From: Nitrososphaerales archaeon TH5896
GTDB lineage: Archaea; Thermoproteota; Nitrososphaeria; Nitrososphaerales; Nitrososphaeraceae
Length of the DNA: 11,040 nucleotides
NCBI GenBank assembly: GCA_014523625.1
Contig: JAATVP010000133.1
Span: 1 to 11,040 of the forward strand
Direction of reading: 5' to 3'
In this document: positions 1-5,490 of the stretch, piece after piece
Position numbering within the stretch: position 1 is the first letter of the stretch
How the letters are laid out: the number at the start of each line of letters is the position of its first letter
Made by a program: the position numbers and the translations under genes
Notes under the pieces: generated by a model
Told to the model about the DNA's origin: nothing
Seen by the model: the letters and a program-made list of their open reading frames with translations, nothing else
Database searches by the model: none

Positions 1-196
1 AGCTCCACCAGCTGACGAAGGTGCAGCAGCTCCACCAGCTGACGAAGGTGCAGCAGCTCCACCAGCTGACGAAGGTGCAGCAGCTCCACCAGCTGACGAT
101 GGAGCTCCAGACGGAGGAGACGGAGGCGGTGATAACAACGACGGCGGAGATGGAGGCGGTGATAACAACGACGGAGGAGACGGAGGCGGAAACTAG
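1..196 (+). CDS. C-terminal end of a low-complexity Pro/Ala and Gly/Asp/Asn repeat protein (5' end outside the window)
   Basis: The frame with codons starting at base 2 is open from the window edge to a TAG at 194-196 and gives 64 residues. It starts with four copies of a nine-residue APPADEGAA-type repeat and continues with Gly/Asp/Asn repeats of the form GGGDNNDGGD. I chose this frame because it matches the reading of the next gene (APPADQSAA followed by GDGDGGDNN). The other open frame over this stretch reads as an unlikely Gln/Leu/Thr string. The tail is acidic and probably disordered. The N-terminus, including any signal peptide, lies outside the window. A surface or secreted role is a guess from composition. 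The stop is followed at once by a hairpin and T-run. I do not recognise a family. Confidence 0.6.
   Translation, partial: APPADEGAAAPPADEGAAAPPADEGAAAPPADDGAPDGGDGGGDNNDGGDGGGDNNDGGDGGGN
2..106 (+). repeat. 27-bp in-frame tandem repeat, about four copies
   Basis: Units start at 2, 29, 56 and 83. The first three are identical and the fourth diverges after 18 bases. Each encodes APPADEGAA. The array may continue to the left of the window. Nearly the same unit occurs again at 519-620 in the neighbouring gene. Confidence 0.9.
125..193 (+). repeat. 30-bp in-frame tandem repeat coding Gly/Asp/Asn
   Basis: Two near-identical 30-bp units (125-154 and 155-184) plus a partial third run up to the stop codon. 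Each unit encodes a GGDNNDGGDG-type segment that forms the acidic tail of the first repeat protein. Confidence 0.8.
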
Positions 197-220
197 AAGC
201 ATTTTACTTCCTTTTTTTTT
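196..220 (+). terminator. Hairpin plus T9 terminator after the first repeat gene
   Basis: A short stem GAAG/CTTC (196-199 and 207-210) with a seven-base loop is followed by nine T at 212-220, directly behind the TAG at 194-196. Archaeal termination needs mainly the T-run. The second repeat gene starts only ten bases after it. Confidence 0.6.
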
Positions 221-230
221 ATTTTAGACG

Positions 231-701
231 TTGCAAGGTGCTTCAATTATTGAAGTTGCTTTTATTGTCAGTTTTGAAGAAGGTGGTGCAGCAGCTCCAG
301 AAGGTGGTGCAGCAGCTCCAGAAGGTGGTGCAGGACAACAACAACAACAGCAGCAGCAGTTAGCGGGTCCTGGTATCGCACAAGCCCCAGTTTGTACACC
401 TCCAGAAGTTCTAAATCCTGACACAAATCAATGCGAGGCTCCTCAACTACCTCCAACTCCAGAGTGTACACCTCCAGAAGTTCTAAATCCTGACACAAAT
501 CAATGCGAGGCTCCTCAACTACCTCCAGCTGACCAAAGTGCAGCAGCTCCACCAGCTGACCAAAGTGCAGCAGCTCCACCAGCTGACCAAAGTGCAGCAG
601 CTCCACCAGCTGACGAAGGTGGTGACGGAGACGGCGGAGACAATAACGGAGACGGAGACGGCGGAGACAATAACGGAGACGGAGACAACGAAAATAATTA
701 G
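231..701 (+). CDS. Low-complexity repeat protein with two CX13C modules, 156 residues, possibly truncated at the N-terminus
   Basis: The product has, in order: a short non-repetitive start (1-15); two and a half copies of EGGAAAP; a run of eight Gln (about 36-43); two identical 21-residue modules with the motif CTPPEVLNPDTNQCE (about 55-98); three to four APPADQSAA repeats; and an acidic Gly/Asp/Asn tail from about residue 131 in 9-residue units. The C-x13-C spacing with NPDT resembles disulphide-bonded modules of secreted proteins, but I cannot name a family. The only in-frame start is TTG at 231, because TAG at 225-227 closes the frame upstream. There is no signal peptide and no room for a promoter behind the terminator ending at 220. 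It may be a 5'-truncated duplicate of its neighbour or be expressed by read-through. A working gene with an unseen promoter is also possible. Confidence 0.6.
   Translation: MQGASIIEVAFIVSFEEGGAAAPEGGAAAPEGGAGQQQQQQQQLAGPGIAQAPVCTPPEVLNPDTNQCEAPQLPPTPECTPPEVLNPDTNQCEAPQLPPADQSAAAPPADQSAAAPPADQSAAAPPADEGGDGDGGDNNGDGDGGDNNGDGDNENN
279..329 (+). repeat. 21-bp in-frame repeat (EGGAAAP)
   Basis: Identical 21-bp units lie at 279-299 and 300-320, with a partial third from 321. A CAA/CAG tract coding the polyglutamine run follows at about 336-359. Confidence 0.85.
393..527 (+). repeat. Perfect 63-bp direct repeat coding the two-Cys module
   Basis: Bases 393-455 and 465-527 are identical over 63 positions at a 72-bp period. 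Each copy starts at the first Cys codon and encodes 21 residues. Perfect identity at the DNA level suggests recent duplication or ongoing gene conversion. Confidence 0.9.
519..620 (+). repeat. 27-bp in-frame repeat (APPADQSAA)
   Basis: Units start at 519 (diverged in its first codons), 546, 573 and 600 (partial, switching to the GAAGGT form). The unit differs from the array at 2-106 mainly by CAAAGT in place of GAAGGT, so the two arrays are clearly related. Confidence 0.9.
621..701 (+). repeat. 27-bp in-frame repeat coding the acidic Gly/Asp/Asn tail
   Basis: Units at 621-647 and 648-674 differ at one base and encode GDGDGGDNN. A degenerate third unit, 675-701, ends in the stop codon TAG. 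Confidence 0.8.
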
Positions 702-709
702 ATAAATAA

Positions 710-741
710 AGAAGGACGAAGAATCCTTCTCCCTTTTTTTT
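710..741 (+). terminator. Hairpin plus T8 terminator after the second repeat gene
   Basis: A seven-base stem AGAAGGA (710-716) pairs with TCCTTCT (724-730) around a seven-base loop and is followed by eight T at 734-741. The architecture is the same as the terminator at 196-220 but with a stronger stem. Confidence 0.75.
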
Positions 742-766
742 GTTTAGTTTATTGTAAGGCGAGATT

Positions 767-917
767 AAATTTTGGAGCCACACGCATAATCAGCTTCGAA
801 GCTTATCACCTCAAAATTTGGCTTGAATACTCAACTTCCACGTAATAGAATATATGATGAATGTAATCAGCATAGCACATCTTTTCGGAGTCCGACATAC
901 AATTTTTTCGAGTATGT
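767..917. other. Intergenic dyads: nested palindrome and a second hairpin
   Basis: AAATTTTG (767-774) and CAAAATTT (812-819) form an inverted pair around the perfect 12-bp palindrome AGCTTCGAAGCT (792-803). Further on, ACATAC (895-900) pairs with GTATGT (912-917) over an 11-base loop. They lie between a terminator and the promoter at 952. Their role is unknown: an operator, a cruciform or a small RNA are all possible. I see no gene between 742 and 951. Confidence 0.4.
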
Positions 918-951
918 AATTATGGCATGACCCAATTTCTAATTTCTAATC

Positions 952-958
952 TTTATAA
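952..958 (+). promoter_or_regulatory. Archaeal TATA box for the gene at 983
   Basis: TTTATAA is centred at 955, which places the transcript start near 981-983. That coincides with the TTG at 983 and suggests a leaderless mRNA. Confidence 0.45.
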
Positions 959-982
959 CGCTTCAAGAATATTATCCGTGCA

Positions 983-1345
983 TTGATTAGAATTACCCAT
1001 TCTCCTATTGAACAAATAATAGTACATGAAATGGTAGAGTACACACTCTCAGATTTCGTGAAACATATGACCCTTGGTGTTGCACCTGAAGGTACAGCTA
1101 GTTTGGTCAAATGGTGTGACGGAATAGTTTTTGCGCACGTTTCACTGCCGTCTACTGCAGACGTGGTGAAAGACCAGATGAACGGTATAGTTCATTGGGC
1201 ATGGCTTTCTTATGCAGAGATGAATTCTTTCAAAGAAGTCTTGGAATCCTCAAATAAAGCAAGAATTCCTCTAATTGATGTAAGTAACAATGACTTGAAT
1301 AAGGAATTGGTTCGCTGGTTAAAAAAGAAAAGAATTGGGAGATGA
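983..1345 (+). CDS. Conserved-looking protein of unknown function, 120 residues
   Basis: I do not recognise a family. The sequence reads as a soluble mixed alpha/beta protein with no signal peptide or membrane segment. It has one Cys (C45), the segment VKWCDGIVFAH (about 42-52), a helical part around 75-90 and a basic C-terminus (WLKKKRIGR). The start is ambiguous. TTG at 983 fits the TATA box at 952-958 for a leaderless transcript. ATG at 1031 (residue 17, MVEYTLSDF) is a more natural protein start but would leave a leader of about 48 nt without a clear Shine-Dalgarno sequence. Ordinary amino-acid composition and a full-length open frame support a real gene. It stands alone between two gene-poor stretches. 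Confidence 0.6.
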   Translation: MIRITHSPIEQIIVHEMVEYTLSDFVKHMTLGVAPEGTASLVKWCDGIVFAHVSLPSTADVVKDQMNGIVHWAWLSYAEMNSFKEVLESSNKARIPLIDVSNNDLNKELVRWLKKKRIGR

Positions 1346-1923
1346 CGCGCTTTAGATAATAATAATAAATCATGTGCTAATTTGGTGAATATTTCTGGAG
1401 TGTGTTTTCTGTTTGATGGTTTTTTGGGCTACATTGTTTGGTTGATGAGCGGCTCATGAGCGGCTCATACTACCTTGGAATGAAGAATTCCGGGATATCA
1501 GTAATTTACCGCTAGATTCCAATTCAAATACCGGTACTGATTCAGATTCAATTAATACTAATTCAACCTCCACTACCTAGAGATTGGACGTGGGCGTAGT
1601 ATGTTCCTCTGCTTCTTTTGGTGATACCCTTAATTCTTATCTAAATAAAGCTAATAGTTGCCAGATCTATTAGACACATTGTTTCAGGGTTAAGTCACGT
1701 TGTCGGGAATATGTGACCACCATGTAAAGAATTCATCAAAATATTTTCTTGGATGAAGTTCGGTTCATTTCCGCATTGCTTATTCTTGTACAACTCCTCC
1801 GGGGCCTAGAATCTTGCAGTATTCGGGTTACTTCCGCTTCTCATTGAGGATGCATTTTCATTATAGTATCGATTCATTCTATTAATCGAACTTTCGTGAT
1901 CGTGCTGAGACCAGACAGGAAGA
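1346..1923. other. 578-nt stretch without a clear gene
   Basis: This stretch holds an 11-bp tandem duplication (GAGCGGCTCAT at 1447-1457 and 1458-1468), a T6 run at about 1419-1424 that could end the transcript from 983, and the short open frame 1449-1580 listed separately. The part from about 1600 to 1923 shows nothing recognisable on either strand, except possible displaced coding sequence next to the zinc-finger gene (1806-1923, minus). Confidence 0.5.
1449..1580 (+). pseudogene. Possible gene remnant: Ser/Thr/Asn/Asp-rich tail without a start
   Basis: An open frame of 43 codons between a TGA at 1446 and the TAG at 1578-1580 has no start codon. It reads as an ordinary segment (PWNEEFRDISNLPL) followed by a Ser/Asn/Thr/Asp-rich tail, which resembles the end of a secreted archaeal protein. 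A hydrophobic frame starting at GTG 1385 (segment LFDGFLGYIVWLM) ends at 1459 in another frame, next to the 11-bp duplication. The two may be pieces of one decayed gene. This is weak evidence; chance cannot be excluded. Confidence 0.2.
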
Positions 1924-2421
1924 TTACAAGGGTGTCCCACCGCATCCAAGCTGCCGAACTCTTTTCTCCTGGGCCTCAAGAAACGGCACTCTGACGTTGG
2001 TTTCATAAGCAGGAGACAACAAGGCATTGGGTGCTGACGCATGATTCCATTTCTGACCCATATCACTTCCTCCAAATCCTATATATGATTGTCTTGAACC
2101 AATAGAACTAGAACATGAATCAGGAGAAGTTGTTAAAATATTGGGCAAATTTCGAGTGATTGCGTTCCTAACTTTTTCTTCCCTTGTTTCGCCGGTTCTA
2201 CTATCCACTGGCTCTTCAGAACCCCATCCATGCTGTGAGTTGATATGCCTTTGAACGTTAAACCATTTGTCCGACTTATACCCCTCAAATGGACAGAGCC
2301 AACCATATGTCCGTCTAACCTTGACTTTATTCTGATGAATTGGAACGGCAAGTCCAATGGGAAAATGTTGAGGAGATCCCATAGAGGGATCACTTGTGAT
2401 GAACTTGTCAGTTCTTTCCAT
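1924..2421 (-). CDS. C2H2-like zinc-finger protein with a Glu in place of the second Cys
   Basis: The 165-residue product carries a single finger at about 43-64: C43-x2-E46-x12-H59-x4-H64, the core reading CPFEGYKSDKWFNVQRH. The geometry is that of a classical C2H2 finger, but the second zinc Cys is Glu (GAG). After the finger comes a charged segment with EPVDSRTGETREEK (about 70-83), then a Ser/Gly-rich and probably disordered tail. A nucleic-acid-binding or regulatory role is inferred from the finger; I recall similar small proteins in Nitrososphaeria but cannot verify that here. The ATG at 2421 lies exactly where a transcript from the TATA box at 2445-2450 should start, so the mRNA is probably leaderless. 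The last residues (GCGGTPL) look unlike a natural end, so a frameshift near the C-terminus is possible. Confidence 0.6.
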   Translation of the reverse strand: MERTDKFITSDPSMGSPQHFPIGLAVPIHQNKVKVRRTYGWLCPFEGYKSDKWFNVQRHINSQHGWGSEEPVDSRTGETREEKVRNAITRNLPNILTTSPDSCSSSIGSRQSYIGFGGSDMGQKWNHASAPNALLSPAYETNVRVPFLEAQEKRVRQLGCGGTPL

Positions 2422-2444
2422 ATGAATTTTGGCTCATGTCACTC

Positions 2445-2450
2445 TTAAAA
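2445..2450 (-). promoter_or_regulatory. TATA-like box for the zinc-finger gene
   Basis: TTTTAA on the minus strand is centred 26-27 nt before the ATG at 2421, the standard archaeal distance to a leaderless start. Confidence 0.4.
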
Positions 2451-2743
2451 CGTTCTAATTGGTTAAGAAGAATTGTACGTGGGTAACCCTTGATTTAAAT
2501 TATTAAGCTTGCAGAATTGGGATCAGCACTATTTCTTTCTAACTACGCTAAGACCCAACGAACCGGTCAAGCTAGAGTACAAGTACATGGTTTGGTCTCC
2601 CTCTTGCGACGATATTGTTAGTGCCATAACAAAATGGGAATAATTGTAACTCAAGGTCTACCGTAGCAATAAATCATTATTAGGATAGCCCTCTTCGTTA
2701 CGCCATTAGACCCAATTACATCGTAATAGTAGAAATTTTCTCG
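2451..2743. other. Intergenic stretch between divergent zinc-protein genes
   Basis: No coding frame, hairpin-plus-T-run or RNA gene was recognised. The stretch separates two divergently transcribed zinc-protein genes, each with its own TATA box near its end. Confidence 0.5.
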
Positions 2744-2750
2744 TATAAAA
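2744..2750 (+). promoter_or_regulatory. TATA box for the small zinc protein
   Basis: TATAAAA is centred at 2747 and predicts a transcript start near 2773, about 24 nt before the TTG at 2797. Confidence 0.5.
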
Positions 2751-2796
2751 GACTCAAATCGCTTAAAACACACATAGACGTACGCCTAGATCAAGA

Positions 2797-2985
2797 TTGG
2801 CGCGTAGAGTTATAATCACGAAGGATAATATTTCTAATAGAATCTTGAGTATAATAAATACGAGACAGAACGGTATGTGTTGTTTTTGCGAACAAAAAAT
2901 TCTTAGTGACGACGTACTGGTTAGCACGGGGATTCCACGTAGTTATTATCATATTGATTGTGCTAGAAGACTGCACATAATCTAG
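2797..2985 (+). CDS. Small treble-clef-like zinc-binding protein, 62 residues
   Basis: The product has a basic N-terminal part (ARRVIITKDNISNRI), then a likely zinc site: C28/C29-x-C31 in CCFCEQKI, and H52-x2-C55 in YYHIDCARRL. The pair CxxC plus HxxC about 20 residues later is the layout of a treble-clef or LIM-like knuckle. Small proteins of this layout are, as far as I recall, common in Nitrososphaeria and have no assigned function. TTG at 2797 is the first start in the frame, since a TAA at 2764-2766 closes it upstream. The next ATG is residue 27, inside the zinc motif. The strong TATA box at 2744 supports a real gene. DNA, RNA or protein binding are all possible. Confidence 0.65.
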   Translation: MARRVIITKDNISNRILSIINTRQNGMCCFCEQKILSDDVLVSTGIPRSYYHIDCARRLHII

Positions 2986-3049
2986 CCCCCGTAATTTACA
3001 AATTCATGAAGTATGAAAATAATGACATTTAATGAGAGAATAAGGTCTT

Positions 3050-3787
3050 TCATAGATTCGCGTTTTCGGCTTCTACCCAGTTGGATGCACCAAGGCTCTC
3101 TCGAGTCGTTCGAATCATCGACATGTTGTAATCAAAGATTGTTTTAGAGTACTCTTCTAACACTTCTTTGATTGATTCCAAGTTCCTTGCGGTATAGAAG
3201 CCTGGACAGTCACCCGTTAATTGAAATGAAGCGTGGACCTGAGGCCTACCATTATAGATTTGAATCCATGACGAAAATGGGTACAACCAGCATACGCCAG
3301 GCTTGTCTGGATGCAAAGAACAGGAGCCGGATTCAGAAAGAAATCTACACCGACACGGAAGTCCTGTGTCAGATTCATCTTCATGTTCCTTTCTTTTCAG
3401 CGATAGCATAGTAATTGTTGTAATCAGGCCGCCCATCGAATTGTCATCCCGGGTCGATATTATGGTGTCGTGATTCACAAAGTCAGAAGTCCTATCATAA
3501 CCTAGTTTCGAGGAAATATGAATAATATCGTCTTTGGTCAACGGCAAGCTAGCTTGATGTTCGCAACAATTGTGGCAATCAGGCCATAGGCATTTCCAAA
3601 GTAAATACAAGTCGTCACGTTCCAAAAATGGAATGTGAAATATAACGTCGTTTACTTGAACCATAGTATCCTTAACGTCATCCCTTTTACCCAAGTGCAA
3701 ATCATAAACAGGAGGCTCTACTTTCCATCGCTTACTTAATTCTTGAAGAGCTTTCTCCACGTACGATTCACGGGACTTGACGCTCAA
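3050..3787 (-). CDS. YkgJ-family (UPF0153) cysteine-cluster protein
   Basis: The 245-residue product has the Cys pattern of the YkgJ family, thought to bind an iron-sulphur cluster or zinc. C71-x2-C74-C75 stands in DCHNCC, followed by the typical LPLTKDDIIHISSKLG segment (81-96). Then come C145-x-C147 in PCRCRFL, C156 in SGSCSLHP, C166 in PGVCWLYPF and C194 in GDCPGF. No membrane segment or signal is seen. The biochemical role of the family is not established. The start is TTG 3787, since a stop lies only five codons upstream and the next Met is residue 42. The TTG shares bases with the TGA of a small upstream ORF (ATTGAG), so translation may be coupled. No convincing TATA box stands right before it. 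Confidence 0.75.
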   Translation of the reverse strand: MSVKSRESYVEKALQELSKRWKVEPPVYDLHLGKRDDVKDTMVQVNDVIFHIPFLERDDLYLLWKCLWPDCHNCCEHQASLPLTKDDIIHISSKLGYDRTSDFVNHDTIISTRDDNSMGGLITTITMLSLKRKEHEDESDTGLPCRCRFLSESGSCSLHPDKPGVCWLYPFSSWIQIYNGRPQVHASFQLTGDCPGFYTARNLESIKEVLEEYSKTIFDYNMSMIRTTRESLGASNWVEAENANL

Positions 3788-3873
3788 TTCATTCGCCTAT
3801 TTCTGGTAATCAGTTGTTGCTCAATTCCCTTCACAATGCTTCTAATGCCTAACAAGCGACTGATATTCATCAT
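3784..3873 (-). CDS. Possible small upstream ORF coupled to the YkgJ-type gene
   Basis: From the double ATG at 3873/3870 a frame of 29 codons runs to a TGA at 3784-3786 that overlaps the TTG start of the YkgJ-type gene. The product is short and basic (MMNISRLLGIRSIVKGIEQQ, then a basic end). The frame is open further back, to a TTG at 3978 inside the end of the propeller gene, giving 64 residues, but that part overlaps real coding sequence. Overlapping stop and start is typical of translational coupling in archaea. It may equally be a chance frame in the leader. No family is recognised. Confidence 0.25.
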   Translation of the reverse strand: MMNISRLLGIRSIVKGIEQQLITRNRRMN

Positions 3874-3917
3874 TTCAGTTCTAGGAAATAACAAGTGAAG
3901 CTGATCCAGTGAACACT

Positions 3918-5186
3918 TCAAAATATTGTTCCTCTGGCGAAGAGTACCTCGTGGTTCCCTGGAGTAAGATCCTCCCAAGTTGCAAATATCCTATCGTTTA
4001 ATGCAATAATTGAAGGACATTCCGAAATATCTGCATTATTACTCAGATTCGTAACACCACTAAATGACTCACCACGGTCGGAACTTGATGCAAAGAAAAT
4101 CTCATCTTTCTCTGAAGTGTCTATAATATCCTGCCAAGATATGAATACTCTGTTATTCTGATCAGCCATAATTTCAACATTCGAAGGTTCATTTAGTCTA
4201 CCGTGTTCGGTTTCACTTATCTTATTGATTTCAGAAAATGTTTTTCCATAGTCATCGCTCTTAATAAGACTTAAGCTCCTTAGTTTGTTAGTATCAGATC
4301 CACCCCAGATCACGTAAACTTGGTTCCCGGAACTAGCAACCTGAGGTTCACCAAAATCTTTCTCATCCGTATTTAATTTCGATGTGTTACCAAATGTCAA
4401 ACCATTATCTGAACTAGAAATAAAGTAAACTCCATTTTTCGAACTCGGCTGGCCATCGACATTCCATGCGACATAAACATGGCTATCAAAAGCAGATATT
4501 TTTGGATACGTTTGGGCCATTGCATTTTCACTTATCGTTATTGGTTTGTGAAAAGTATTCCCCCCATCATTGCTGTTGGCTAGCATTATTCGATAGGGCC
4601 CATTAGGAATCTTTTCCAACCAGACTATATACACATTATTCCCAAAGCTTGAGATCTCTTGGTTGTACGAAATCGAATTACTATCACTTAGTAACATCTC
4701 CTCTCCAAAGGAATTTCCTTCATTGTTACTCTTTTTGAAATAAATTTGCTTATTAGCATTTGTGTCATCCGCCCATACAACGTAGACATTCTTATTTTCT
4801 GAGGCCATTTGAGGATGTTCAGAAAAACCAATATTATCGCTTAATCGAATTTTTTCACCAAAGAAATTCCCCTCATCACTGCTCCTCTTGAAAAAAATTT
4901 CATAGTTTCTATCTGTATTACCTAGCACTGATTCTTGCCATACGACATAGATACTATCGCCAGAGCCTCTAACTTGACCATACACTGAATCTTCAGTGTT
5001 ATTCGAAATATTCCTGGTATCATCGAATTTTATCACAAGACTTTGATTCATCAGATCTTTTACTTCTGATCCGGCTTGGTTGGAAGCTCTCAGGTCAGAA
5101 GGATGATTTACAGAGTAAAACAGACCGAAGGAAGATATCATGACGCCTAACGTTAGCATAAATATCTTGTTATTTGCATTCCACAT
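3918..5186 (-). CDS. Secreted or membrane-anchored Asp-box (BNR) beta-propeller, sialidase-like fold
   Basis: From the ATG at 5186 the product has 422 residues. A hydrophobic segment at about 8-25 (KIFMLTLGVMISSFGLF) is a signal peptide or anchor. After it come seven repeat units of 51-58 residues with strand motifs such as VYVVW and IFFKRS. Six of them end in an Asp-box (S-x-[DN]-x-G-x-x-F) at about 102, 153, 205, 258, 310 and 368. The seventh lacks the box and ends at the C-terminus, as expected if it closes a propeller with N-terminal strands. Asp-box folds occur in sialidases and in many non-enzymatic surface proteins. No sialidase Arg triad could be assigned, so binding or adhesion is as likely as catalysis. 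TTG 5195 is an alternative start; ATG 5186 leaves a leader of about ten bases behind the TATA box at 5220. Confidence 0.8.
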   Translation of the reverse strand: MWNANNKIFMLTLGVMISSFGLFYSVNHPSDLRASNQAGSEVKDLMNQSLVIKFDDTRNISNNTEDSVYGQVRGSGDSIYVVWQESVLGNTDRNYEIFFKRSSDEGNFFGEKIRLSDNIGFSEHPQMASENKNVYVVWADDTNANKQIYFKKSNNEGNSFGEEMLLSDSNSISYNQEISSFGNNVYIVWLEKIPNGPYRIMLANSNDGGNTFHKPITISENAMAQTYPKISAFDSHVYVAWNVDGQPSSKNGVYFISSSDNGLTFGNTSKLNTDEKDFGEPQVASSGNQVYVIWGGSDTNKLRSLSLIKSDDYGKTFSEINKISETEHGRLNEPSNVEIMADQNNRVFISWQDIIDTSEKDEIFFASSSDRGESFSGVTNLSNNADISECPSIIALNDRIFATWEDLTPGNHEVLFARGTIF

Positions 5187-5219
5187 AGGTATCAAATACC
5201 CGGAATATGTCCCAATGCC

Positions 5220-5225
5220 TTATAA
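5220..5225. promoter_or_regulatory. Palindromic TATA box, possibly serving both strands
   Basis: TTATAA is self-complementary. On the minus strand it predicts a transcript start near 5196 for the propeller gene. On the plus strand it predicts a start near 5249, at the TTG of a small open frame. Orientation in archaea is set by the BRE next to the box; neither side shows a clear purine-rich BRE. Confidence 0.5.
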
Positions 5226-5286
5226 TTGTATTAGAGGCGAGAAGTGATTGTCTTTATTAACTTTATCCATATCAGTCGAAGCTGTC

Positions 5287-5400
5287 ATGCATCATTCGAA
5301 CAGGAGAATTGAGGCTTCATTCGCAGTCTTACTACGTTCATTCGGTGAAAGAATCAGAAAATTAGGCCTAAATGAAAAGTTTCCCAAGAGGACACAGTGA
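5287..5400 (+). CDS. Possible small basic protein, 37 residues (50 from an upstream TTG)
   Basis: ATG 5287 opens a frame ending in TGA 5398-5400. The product has a credible amphipathic stretch (RRIEASFAVLLRSFGERIRK) and a basic end. The frame stays open back to a TTG at 5248, which lies 26-27 nt behind the palindromic TATA box at 5220-5225, giving a 50-residue leaderless candidate. No family is recognised. It fills most of the gap between the propeller gene and queE, both of which run on the opposite strand. Chance cannot be excluded at this length. Confidence 0.3.
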   Translation: MHHSNRRIEASFAVLLRSFGERIRKLGLNEKFPKRTQ

Positions 5401-5490
5401 GGCATTTATGTGCAATGTATGATTTGGTTGGCATATAGGTTGCAGAATTTTAGAAGCCTTCAATCAAAGTTGCAAATGACAACAGGAGAC

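Noticed and set aside
21..227. Plus-strand frame of 68 codons over the first repeat array
   Set aside because: It reads as Gln/Leu/Thr strings from the repeats in another frame, while the frame ending at 196 matches the composition of the neighbouring gene.
1..701. CRISPR-like repetitiveness at the left end
   Set aside because: The repeats are contiguous, in frame and coding, with no unique spacers between them.
224..783. Minus-strand frames of 66 and 171 codons opposite the second repeat gene
   Set aside because: They are antisense shadows of the repeats (poly-Cys, Leu/Arg strings) and cover the terminators.
2133..2448. Minus-strand 86-codon and plus-strand 67-codon frames over the zinc-finger gene
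   Set aside because: They overlap the frame that contains the C2H2-spaced motif and show no protein-like features.
2791..2976. Minus-strand frame of 61 codons opposite the small zinc protein
   Set aside because: It is antisense to the CxxC/HxxC-coding frame, which has its own TATA box.
3172..3411. Plus-strand frame of 79 codons inside the YkgJ-type gene
   Set aside because: It is antisense to a well-supported cysteine-cluster protein.
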